A stretch of 64,000 nt of DNA, from the NCBI RefSeq assembly GCF_002775205.1, contig NC_036451.1, positions 24,237,139 to 24,301,138 on the forward strand, given 5' to 3'. A model generated the notes under the pieces. It saw only the letters and a program-made list of their open reading frames with translations, ran no database searches and was not told the origin of the DNA. This DNA comes from Xiphophorus maculatus. Its lineage: Eukaryota > Chordata > Actinopteri > Cyprinodontiformes > Poeciliidae. Positions 35,401 to 44,300 of the stretch are shown piece after piece; the stretch's first letter is position 1; every line of letters starts with the position of its first letter. Both the position numbers and the translations under genes were made by a program.

Positions 35401-37195
35401 TTTTTCTTTTTTGTAAAAATTTACTTTTTTTGTCTTTTGGTTGCAAAGTATGCATCTTTTTAAAAGAATTATTTTCAATTGAAAAGTTTTGTGCGTTCCT
35501 TTTGTGCAAAACAGTTTGATAACTTTGTTAAAACCTAAAAAAACAAAAAATAAATGCTTTTTTTTTTACATTTAAAAATCTAACTATTTTTGATAAGCAA
35601 AGCTAAATAAGCTCATTGGTTTCATGTAGTTTTTAAACAAAGTTTGTTTAGCTGGACCAAAGCCCAAAATGGCTGTCTGGGTTGTGACGTTAGCTGACGC
35701 CTGGTCTGTCGCATAAAATCCAAAATAAAATATACTGAAGTTTGTAGTTCTACTCTGATCCAATGTGGAAAAGGTTTAAGAGGCATAAATATATAACATG
35801 CTGTTAAAAAAAAGACATTTAGAAAAGTTCTTGTGTAACATGCATCTCCGTGGTGTAGTCACAGAGTTTGAGCTTTCTTCTCTCGAAGTGCAACGTCTTC
35901 ACAGATGCATCAAAGTTGAAATGTTAGATCCTCTTTCTGTGTGAAGTCGATTTTCTGTCTCACTGCTCTGATGAAATTCCTCTCTTTACCTTTGTGCTGA
36001 ACGCTGGCTTAGGACGCCAAAGTAAGTGTCTCTCCTTCTCTTTCTTTCACAAACTGATCCGTACGAGCGCGTGTGCACAGCTCCGCAGAGTCACAGTAAC
36101 CTCCGACGTCTACATTTCAAATCTTGAACAATCGACAATAAGAAGAAAAAGATAGGCCCGATTTTAGGAAACGTTTTACTGGTCTACATCTACGCACGAT
36201 GACACCAACTCCAACCTGTAAGATGGGTATCTGTTGCATGTTCTTGGTTTTATTAGTTATGGCAGAAACGTGACTCAACATGTCGAAAAGCTAAACGGAG
36301 AGAAAAATTACAACAATATTTCAACATGTAGATTTCTTAAATAACCACCGACTAGAACAATATTAAGAGACATGCATAAACTAATGAAAAGTTAATCCAG
36401 TCCAAAACAGGGTGAAATAAAATGGAGAGGTTGACTTTTAAATCACAAAAACAATCTTAAAGGGGCAGTATTATATATTTTCCAGGCACTTAGTGCCATT
36501 TTATAGCACAATTAAGTAACGACGTTACCTTTAATTATAAATATTCTGTATATTTCCAAACATAACTTAAAAGAAATTCAAATTTGCAAACTAACACCAT
36601 GAAATGAGCCTCTCTCTCTTTAAGGAGGTCCTACTTTTTCCGACACTCCACTTTCAAACGTCGTCACAGCAACGCTCCCCTTTTACGCCTTTAAAATCGT
36701 TCTTAGGAGATTCAATGTCAATGTCAAATTTATTTATATAGCACTTACATTATCCACTGAGGCTCTATGTAATATTTGTCCAAAATGCCAAAATTTACAA
36801 GAATCTCTCAAACATGCATGAAAGAATCAAAGCAACACTACAAGTATATTTTTGATGAGAAGAATAAAATTATGATGTAGAGCTAAAAAAAATTTTTTTT
36901 AAAAAGTCAATTTCATATAATATCGCCCCTTTAACATAGATCAGTTTCTTCTGAAACTCCCTCACTTGGTGACGTTTTGGTAGCTGGAAGGATGCGGTGA
37001 ATTTAGAAGCGCTTTTTGTTTGTGCAGCAGCAAATAAAATAGGAGCCGTTTATCATAACATGAGAAACCGTGTAAAAGTTCAAGAGGTCAGAACGTCTCT
37101 GCGGGGCGCCGTGGTTTCAGTGATTTCTCACCGCTCTCCCCCTACAGGATGCAGAGACCTCTCGCAGCGTGCTGGAGGAAATTGGACTCATGTAA
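20472..37195 (+). CDS. ap1s2: ap1s2, AP-1 complex subunit sigma-2
   Basis: Small subunit of the AP-1 clathrin adaptor, acting in trans-Golgi and endosomal sorting and synaptic vesicle recycling; human AP1S2 mutations cause X-linked intellectual disability. Core exons 22184-22362, 24150-24258 and 24981-25118 encode 142 residues almost identical to human ([80 protein letters not shown]). Two good alternative last exons follow: 33541-33576 ([11 protein letters not shown]) and 37148-37195 ([15 protein letters not shown]). A 9-nt in-frame microexon sits at 36013-36021. Isoforms would be 153, 157 or 160 residues from the exon-2 ATG. An in-frame ATG at the end of exon 1 (20472-20474) could add one Met, as in AP1S1. 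Candidate poly(A) signals: AATAAA at 34716-34721 and 39342-39347. Confidence 0.96.
20475..22183. other. ap1s2 intron 1
   Basis: AT-rich, with T and A runs. No second exon, RNA gene or complete mobile element was recognised. Confidence 0.6.
22184..22362 (+). CDS. ap1s2: ap1s2 exon 2: sigma longin fold, N-terminal half
   Basis: Begins ATGCAG right after acceptor TTTCAG (22183) and encodes [20 protein letters not shown] through [12 protein letters not shown], plus two bases of Arg. Donor GTGGGT at 22363. Confidence 0.96.
22363..24149. other. ap1s2 intron 2 with a GC-richer unique block
   Basis: Mostly AT-rich. A block at about 23590-23900 is more GC-rich, shows no repeat signature, and holds GATA-like and GGATTA-like motifs (GGGATTATCGGGGATAAGG). 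It could be a conserved noncoding element; nothing in the sequence alone proves it. Confidence 0.35.
24150..24258 (+). CDS. ap1s2: ap1s2 exon 3
   Basis: Encodes [20 protein letters not shown] through LLDKYFGS. Acceptor TGTTGTAG ends at 24149; donor GTGCGT at 24259 is non-optimal but the phase and protein match fix it. Ends in phase 0. Confidence 0.95.
24323..24916. repeat. dispersed element, family C copy 2
   Basis: Second copy of the element at 7212-7811, with clearer inverted ends: GTGCACACGTAGCCAGAT left and AGCTACGTGTGTACAAGGCC right. It sits in ap1s2 intron 3, about 65 bp from both exon 3 and exon 4, filling most of the intron. Confidence 0.68.
24981..25118 (+). CDS. ap1s2: ap1s2 exon 4
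   Basis: 46 codons, [20 protein letters not shown] through [11 protein letters not shown], phase 0 at both ends. Acceptor TTTTTCAG ends at 24980, donor GTAAGA starts at 25119. Everything 3' of this exon is alternatively spliced. Confidence 0.96.
27280..28960 (-). mobile_element. degenerate Tc1/mariner-type transposase relic
   Basis: On the minus strand, frames broken by stops recall Tc1-family transposase: a GGGSVML-like piece near 28125 (from the GGTGGAGGCAGTGTGATG complement), [13 protein letters not shown] near 27575, and [20 protein letters not shown] near 27450. Many stops and shifts make it inactive. The outer limits are estimates. It lies in the intron after ap1s2 exon 4. Confidence 0.5.
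30280..31100 (+). mobile_element. degenerate LINE reverse-transcriptase relic (Rex/RTE type)
   Basis: Closely follows the widespread fish LINE pattern: CAGGATCTCATCATTGCTTT, AGGTGTCTTGTTCATTGGTA, GGAGCTGAGCCAAAAAGTAA, AAGCTCTCGATTTGC, ACCTCTAACTATGGTCCAGA, and near the 3' end AACCCAATCTCAGATAAGTG followed by GGA repeats remnants. The reading frame is destroyed. The clade name (Rex3/RTE) is from memory and could be a neighbouring LINE clade. Confidence 0.65.
31321..31419 (+). CDS. possible third last exon of ap1s2
   Basis: After a pyrimidine-rich acceptor (TTTTACTTGTGATTTCAG, ending 31320) a phase-0 frame encodes 32 residues ([20 protein letters not shown], then [12 protein letters not shown]) and TAA. 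Spliced to exon 4 it would give a 174-residue isoform with an acidic tail. I do not recognise the peptide, and a LINE relic ends about 220 bp upstream, so it may be chance. Confidence 0.25.
   Translation, partial: SGSPELYQPPNDHTSWKDVNQLHDPEILEVEH
32634..33130. mobile_element. Tc1-like transposon end fragments
   Basis: TTGCAAAAGTATTACAATATT, TTTTGTCAGATTGCAACCAC and TCAATGTAATTAAT, then a second set beginning AAATATTCACACACCTTAG, resemble the degenerate ends of Tc1-like elements. Coding sequence is absent. About 400 bp upstream of last exon A of ap1s2. Confidence 0.45.
33541..33576 (+). CDS. ap1s2: ap1s2 alternative last exon A ([11 protein letters not shown])
   Basis: Encodes [11 protein letters not shown] and TGA, phase 0, after acceptor CTCCCTCAG (33540). 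I recall a mammalian AP1S2 variant ending [11 protein letters not shown], so this tail is probably conserved. TGC/CTG-rich sequence lies on both sides: about 33425-33475 upstream and CTG triplets near 33588-33620 in the 3' UTR. Confidence 0.85.
   Translation, partial: PRHEYFNVPMY
33577..36012. other. 3' UTR of isoform A and intron before the microexon
   Basis: After the TGA come CTG triplets, then AT-rich sequence with AATAAA at 34716-34721 as a candidate poly(A) signal. A short TG run lies near 34465-34480 and a G run near 34571. A 38-bp block at 35276-35313 recurs exactly at 36751-36788. Confidence 0.5.
36013..36021 (+). CDS. ap1s2: ap1s2 9-nt microexon (Asp-Ala-Lys)
   Basis: GACGCCAAA lies between an AG acceptor (CTGGCTTAG, ending 36012) and a strong GTAAGT donor (36022). 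It is phase 0 and would insert DAK between LLQE and [19 protein letters not shown] at 35995-35997, 16 nt before the exon, fits the UGC element used by the neuronal splicing factor SRRM4. I recall a neuronal 9-nt AP1S2 microexon in mammals. Confidence 0.72.
36460..36932. repeat. family D MITE, full length, in the ap1s2 microexon intron
   Basis: Inverted ends: TAAAGGGGCAGTATTATATA left and TATAATATCGCCCCTTTAA right. The left half matches 5127-5403. A TTTATTTATATAGCAC motif, common in fish repeats, sits in the middle. It lies between the microexon and last exon B. Confidence 0.65.
37148..37195 (+). CDS. ap1s2: ap1s2 alternative last exon B (canonical tail)
   Basis: Encodes [15 protein letters not shown] and TAA, phase 0, after acceptor CCCCCTACAG (37147). 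Human AP1S2 ends [15 protein letters not shown]. The long 3' UTR probably reaches AATAAA at 39342-39347. Confidence 0.94.
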   Translation, partial: DAETSRSVLEEIGLM

Positions 37196-39360
37196 ACATT
37201 TCCTCCGTCATCATCCTCCTCATCATCATCCTGCTTTGGTCTCAGATCCCTGTCCTGTGCTGGCTACTGTTCTTCATAGACCCGATAACTCTTATTCAGA
37301 ATCACACATTCTGACTGTAAAGTCATCTCTAGCAGTTTCTGCTTTCTTATTTATTTATTTATTTTCCTTCTCAGTTTTCCAATGCGCAGTGAGATGACAT
37401 ATGGGGGAAAAAAACCCCAGCAATTTATTATGCTTTTTATATTTTGTTGTCAAGTAAGGGAATAGATTGTGTCACGTTATTTAAAGGGAAGTCTAAAGTA
37501 TTACGTTAGAACCAAAGAGTAAGGTCTCATCGTTGGGAGGTTATCAATAGCCGATAAGTTTTAAACTGAAGATGTGTGTGAATTAAAACGCACTCACTGT
37601 GATCACTCAACAACGCATCACTGTTCAGTCCGGAATAAACGCTGTAATATCTTCGTTTACAAGCTCACGCCGCTCTTATCGATCACACTTTGGCTTTACA
37701 AAAATAGCCAATTTACAGTCGAATGCCTTAAACCACTGACTAGTATTATTTTATTTTTTTTATGGCAACAATGTAGCAGGTAAACGCGCTGGATTGGTTT
37801 TACTTCACGTAAAAGTGCAAGAATCAAGCTGACTGTTTTTCATTTCCATGTTTACAACTTTGTCGACTAAAAGTCAGAGACATGCAGCAACTGTTAACGC
37901 CGCCAAAAACAAGAACTACCCATCCATCCATGGTTTATACCCACTTGTTCTTGGAGGGGCTGGCGTCTAACTTTAGACCCTCGGATAGATTTAGACGTCA
38001 TTTCCTGCCTCACCGCTAGCAAAGACATCTAGATGTTGCTGGACTAAATGTGGCAGCCCGTTGCCGATGCTGCTCTAAAGTGGTTTTGTAAGACAGATCA
38101 GGAGGTCATCAAAACATTTACTGATTTTTAGTAACTTAATTCAAAAGTGAAACTTGTGTTTTATGTAGATTCTTTAGACACTTGGCGACATCTAGTTTTG
38201 ATAGTGACAACTGAAAGCTGGCAAAAACTCCAAACTCAAGCAAATCTTAAACATTATTCCAAATGAATTGACAGTTAATGGAAAGTTGATTGGAAGAAAA
38301 CAATGTGGTCAAAAATGGCAAACAAGCGCCTGAGCGAAGTTGTTCCCTCCTCCACCTTCTTCAAATTAAATAAACGTTTGTGCAGAAACAAATTTTCATT
38401 TGTGCGGCGACCGTTTTAAACATATTGATAAATGTTTCGAGAGGTCATGAAAGGTCAAACAGACCCCCGCTCCTCCCTCCCCTCAACATTTACCAAATCA
38501 AACAAAAATAACTTTCAGTAATATCCTCAAAACAAACTTTTTTTTTAATGCTGCAGCATTCTAAGACATTTTGGACAATTTGGAGATGGTCATCTAATGT
38601 TCAAATATGCCTGCAAAATAGGGCATTATGAAATTCCATAAAGACACAGATGACTGAGTTTGTTGAGGGAAAGCTCGACTGGTCTGCTCAGAGCCACAAC
38701 CTCAACCTGGAAGGACACTTTTCTGATCCATCAGAACAGAGTCCAGAGTCTAGATTCTACCATGTCTGATGCCAAACGAGTGGATACTTTTGGCGGCATA
38801 ATGAAATATTTTTCACTTTTGAACTGAATTACTGAAATGACCATTTCAGAGATGTTCCTGTTTGCTAAGTTGCACCTGTAAGCAGCAGAGTCCAAAAAAG
38901 CTGAATTGTGCACTGCCCGTACTTTCTAAACAAAGAGACGTCTCACCGTAGGACTAAACGATGACACACTGTGGAGCATGTAAAGTACCTACTGACTGTG
39001 ATCATAAAAATAATAATTTAAAAAAAAAAAAAACCTTCAGTGGTGAAACTTTCCGTTTATAAAAAGCAATAGAAACATAAACCGTTGGAGTTTTTATGCA
39101 TTGAAACAGTCATTTTTAACCATTTGATCAGAAAAGAAAAAGAAGCTGCACACATAAAATGCCTTGGACGCAGGACTGTACAAATTCCTTGTTATAAATG
39201 TGCATTCTTGTGTATGTCTTATTTTGATTTACATGCTGATAAAATCCAAATTGTGCTGTTTACATCTTTTCTATACCTCCTGATGAGCGGTTTCTTGTCT
39301 AAAGAGTTTGTGTGACAGAATCTGTGTTGTGTTTACAGTAAAATAAAAGCCGTACATTAC
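37196..39360 (+). other. ap1s2 long 3' UTR
   Basis: No coding signal. AATAAA at about 37636 and at 39342-39347 are candidate poly(A) signals. At 37917-37965 CCATCCATCCATGG and TATACCCACTTGTTCTTGG look like the reversed 3' tail of a fish LINE. Confidence 0.5.
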
Positions 39361-40139
39361 CAGAGTTGTGTTTATTGCTCGGTGTGAAGCGACTTGAAAA
39401 TGCTTTCTTGTCGTGAGGGAGAACGATGCCGTCCTGAACAAGTTTACACTCTATTTTTTTTTTTTTTGTTACTGATGACTTTTATAGGAGTGATAAAAAA
39501 TAAAATGTAATTTAAGGAGTTGATGGAATTTTTTATTTTTTTTTATTTTACAAAATTCATCAGATGGATTGTTCTATTGGTTATTCTGTCAATTAGTTAG
39601 TAGCGTAAAAATAAATTAGCATAATCTGCAGATTTCTCATTTAACACAATATTGCACAATTGGAAATACATTTTACAAATAGAGGCAAATAAACTAATGA
39701 CTAGAAAATTTCAGAAGAAATTTAAACGGGGCCTGCCAAAGTGTGCCTGTCGGTTCTGGTGCTGAAAATTAGCATCAATGCCAAAGTAAGGTACAATGCA
39801 CTAAATAGCATGTGGAGAGTCACAAGCATGTTGAGTAACATGGATTTATTTCATTCAGTATGTTATAATTAGTGTATAAGCTAAAATTAGCCAGAATGCT
39901 AATGTTAGCTTAAATGCTGCCAATGGCATGCAGGGTATCACTAGTATTACGTTAGAACCAACGTTCTCCAGAATACAATGACTTCCTCCATTCAGTGTAC
40001 TAAACATGGTCAATAAATAATAATAAAAAATAGCTAAAAAGCTTATTTTAGGGAAAAGGCTTCTGCTAATGCTTGGCAAGGCAGTGCACTAGTGGGGCGC
40101 AGTGCACTGCTACTGTTTATGCTAATGTTAACGCTCTGC

Positions 40140-40970
40140 CTCCTAATTTTCTATTTTGCAAAAGTAAAAATCAGACGTTTACTTTGTGGCACTTGGTTAC
40201 CAGAAAACGCACTCATCTCTTAGCGACAGATTAACAAAAAAATATTGTCATTGTTAAAAAAATCATACGATTTCTTCAGCTCTTTTGAAATGCTACATGT
40301 CTTGTACTACTTAGCAAGAATTATGCAGTTAGGGAATTTTGCAGAAAAGTGAAAATGTTTTTTTTATTTTTTAGTCATTGGTGGTAAATATATTATAAAA
40401 CAGATGTGCAACACAAATGTAAAAGTCTGATTTATACTTCGTGGCAGTTCATTACCAGAAAAAAACGGTCATCTCTTAACACCAAATTAATAACAAGTCA
40501 TATTATTGTTTTAAAAACATAAGTTCTTTTGAAATACTACTTATCTGCTTAGACACAAGAAATTTACAGTTGGTAAAATGGTTGCAAAAGTTTACTTTTT
40601 GCAAAAGTAAAAATCAGATGTTCGCTTCGTGGCACTAGGTTGCCATAAAACGCGGCCGTCTCTTAGAAACAGATTAACAACAAATATTGTTCAAAAACCA
40701 TAAGATTTCTTCTGCTCTTTTGAAATACTGCTTATCTTACACTACTTAAGAATTGTGCAGTTGGTGAATTTTGCAGAAAAGTTACGTTTTTTGTCATTGG
40801 TGGTAAATACATTATAAAACAGACATTCAGCACAAAAGTAAAAATCTTTATTCTTCGTGGCGGTTCGTTGCCAGAAAACAACGCTCATCTCTTAACACCA
40901 AATTAATAACAAGTAATATTATTGCTTATAAAAAATAAGCTCTTTTGAAATACTGCTTATTCTGCTGACT
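40140..40970. repeat. dimeric tandem repeat, about 430-bp period
   Basis: Four diverged units start near 40164, 40419, 40607 and 40838, each with a GTAAAA...TTCGTGGC start and CTCTTTTGAAATACT. Units 1 and 3 resemble each other more (offset 443), as do 2 and 4 (offset 419), so the array arose by duplicating a dimer. It lies between the convergent ap1s2 and syap1 genes. Confidence 0.7.
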
Positions 40971-41256
40971 CGTCCTTACTCGACTTTTGCCCAGCTAAGG
41001 AATTCTGGGTAAAACGCCTCACAGCGTGTCTCCAGCATTAGTCACAGCGACTCCATCAGAATACAAACGGTTTCAGGTTCGGGTTGAAAGAAGGAAACTG
41101 AAACGGCAACAACTTCCTGAGCTTCACTGTCCAAACCAGGTCAGGACTTTCTGATAGTCGCATCACGGCCTTACAAAGGATGTTAGACGGTAATTCTAGA
41201 CTTCTTAGAGGACAACTAATGTGATCGTCGTTATGGTGATGCTGGTGAGGCCGTTA

Positions 41257-41384
41257 TCACAGTTCCTCGTTAAGCAGCTCTTCGATCTCTCTGTCCCAGG
41301 CTTCATCGTGGATCTCGGTATCGGCCAACACGTCGTACTCCTCCAGCTCCTCCTGCAGCTCTCTCTCCCACTCAGGAATGACCT
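41257..41384 (-). CDS. syap1: syap1 exon 9 (acidic C-terminus)
   Basis: 128 nt ending in TGA (complement of 41257-41259). Encodes [36 protein letters not shown]; human ends DWEKELQQELQEYEVV and DENWDKEIEKMLQEEN. Acceptor TTGTTCAG on the minus strand. Confidence 0.93.
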
Positions 41385-44300
41385 CTGAACAAAAAAGAAA
41401 AAATAAGCAGTAAAATGACTGAATTCTAAACCAAAACATCTAGAAATGTTTCATGCTCCGGTTCAACCCAAAGATTTACCGTGTTTTTTCGGTTCTGTTT
41501 TGCCTAAAACCGGACGTTTGCGCAGCTCCTCCTCATTAATCGTGGACGACTTTAAAGCATTAATCACAAACTCAGACACGGGCAGCCAGGTGGAGATCTT
41601 CCCTTCGACCTTCGCCGGCACAAACAAAATGTGGGATAAGTTGTATTTCGTATAGTTATTTCCAAAGAAAAGCCTCGGCTGTGTTCGTGCTTTGAAAAAA
41701 ATTTTATGAATTACCTCAGTCTGTGTGGGTTTCTGGGCAGCTGGGGAGCACGGATGTTTAACTGCATCTGGAGAAATGCGACATCAAACTGTGAGTGTTT
41801 TTGCTTTTTCAAAATACAAAACATGTAGGAGAAGGTGTTCTGGCCAGATGAGACCTAAAGTATCACTTTCCAGATGGGAAGCTTAGCTGCACATCACCCT
41901 GAACGCATCGCTCCAGTGGGACCGTTATGAAGTGGTTGTGCTTTTCTCCATTGATCGAGGAAAACGCAATAAAGGAGGAAAGCCTTTCAGCGGCTAGGAA
42001 AGACAATTAACAGACACCCAGATCTGCAAGATCAAAGTATATCCATGTGTTTGAAGTGTTTAGACCTTAAGTAAGTAAATGGGAGAACAGGAAATTTTAT
42101 TTGTCGAGGTATGCGTCATAAGACAGGGGTGTCCAAACGTTTTGTCACATGGGCCAAAATCGTCAAGTCAAAATGATTTGGGGGGCAAAAAAGAAAAAAA
42201 ACAAACAATAAAAAAGGAAAAATAAAAAAATATTGTGATTTTTGTTTTACCAACTTAATAAACTAAACGAGACTACATTAAACAGGTAAAGTAGTCCCAT
42301 TTTTTGTTGGAAGGGGACGTGTGAATTATTGTAGATTCAAAGAGTTCAGAACGTGGTTATATTGAATACTTTGTGTTGTCAACATTTTCCATTGTAAGAC
42401 TTGATAGTTGTAACGAGTTCACTTTGACTGAAAATAAAAAGTATCCTCCTGCATCAGCAACTTGAATTGCAATCGTGGGTCTCATAAAAATTAGTCCAGG
42501 GGGCCGCAAGTGGCCCCCCAGGGCCACACTTTGAACACCTCTGTCAAAGGTTGCTTTCGCTTTTACTCGGATTTGGTGAGATTTGGGTGATTATGTGATT
42601 ATGATGATGCACGGCATACTTTTCAGATATTTTATTTGTTAGAAATGAACAACTCAAATCGCTTGTCTTAATGTAAAAAAATTTACATTCTAGTCTAAGG
42701 AATGTGCGTATCATACTGGACACTGTTCTAAAAGGTAAACATGTTAACCAGTCAAACTAAAAAACAAAATAAGAGCTGTACATGACGGCAGATTGTACCT
42801 GTCTGATCAGAATCCAGGCATTCTGAGTCCTGCTGTGCCGTCAGAGCTGAGCCGATTGTTTAATCAAAGACACTCAATAGAAGTAATTCCTCCAGAAGTC
42901 TTCCTCCTTCATCCTAAACCCAAGAAAATATTGAGAAAAGCAAACATACTCCATTCACGTATGTTTTGTTTTTCTTCTTTGAAATAAAACACTCCAAATA
43001 TTGAACAGGAAGCCACCGGTGAAGCATTCTCACTCTTTGGGGACCAGATGGAAGCGCATCTTCCTGAGGAGCTCGTCTTCCTCCAGCATCGCCAAGGCGA
43101 CGGGATGCGTTTGCTCAAAGTCGTAGTGAAACTGCACGCCAGCGGGAGGGTTTCGTAAAAAATTCCTTTTGTCCTGCCGTCCGTTGAAATCACACAACAG
43201 GGTTACAGTTCTTTTTTTTCGTTTGTTTTATTTTGTTGTTGTTTTTTTTTTTATCACAACGATATACTGTTGAAGTTTTATGACGGTACTGACAGCTGAG
43301 AGAGCTAAGATTTGCTCTTGTATGACATCCTCTTCGTCATAGCCGACCCACGGTGGCACAGGCACGCCTACAAACAATACCTCTGTTATTTCGACGGTGA
43401 ATACAGGCTCTATGAGCTGCCGTTTTTAATAAAAACGCCACAATAACGGCCATATTTATTAGCAACTCCAGTGAAGACGTGTGAAACGTAAGTCCGTCTT
43501 TTATTGATGGAGTTAAAATTTTTGAAAAACACCAATTTTTCATTAGGGAATGAAGTTTAGAAATATATTCAAATATCTTCAAACGAATGGAGCATGGAGA
43601 GAGGTGACCTTGGACCAGTGTTATTGTTTGTAAGCTTTTGTGGCTCTGGCAGACTTTATTTCATGTTGTCATTATTTGAATTTGTTTGAAGTGTCTAGGT
43701 GGTGTAGTATTGGAGCTGGAGCAGTTCTAGTATGATCCAGACGCAAAAAAAGTGGTAAAATCAACCTTTATTGAAGTTTCACAAATCATAAAAGTCCCAC
43801 AAATCGCAAAAAATGTTTCTAAATATTCTTCTATTAGAGCGGAGTAATCCAGTCCAGGTTTGAAGAGTCTAGGTGTTGTAGTTTTTAAACAAGAGTCGAT
43901 TAAAGATGCGGAAGGTAGTGGAAAATTAGGTGGAATTTCCCGAATCGGAAGCTGGAATCGGAAACGAACTTCAGCTTCGTGGAGAAATACGGCAGAAAAA
44001 TACCGAAGATTGTTCCAGACCATCTGGCAGTATGAAGATGAAGATGCCAGAGAAAGACAAAATAGGACGGTAAGTAAATGGATACTAATGTTACTAGTTT
44101 TTTGTTGCTTTATACTTTCATTGCTACAGTTACTTTTATCAGATTTCATATGAAAAAAGAGGGAGCTAAGCAAGGCTGGTGGCATCAACTCACTCACTCT
44201 TTAGTTACCAAGCAACAACCTGCTAGGTAACCAGTTTTGGGTACCTGGCAACAACCTGTTGAGTAACTTGAAGCAGCAGCTTAAGGTTTTGCCATCATGC

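Noticed and set aside
43727..44197. 156-codon minus-strand frame in a syap1 intron
   Set aside because: Same strand as syap1 but not between matching splice phases, no recognised domain, low-complexity N-terminal part.
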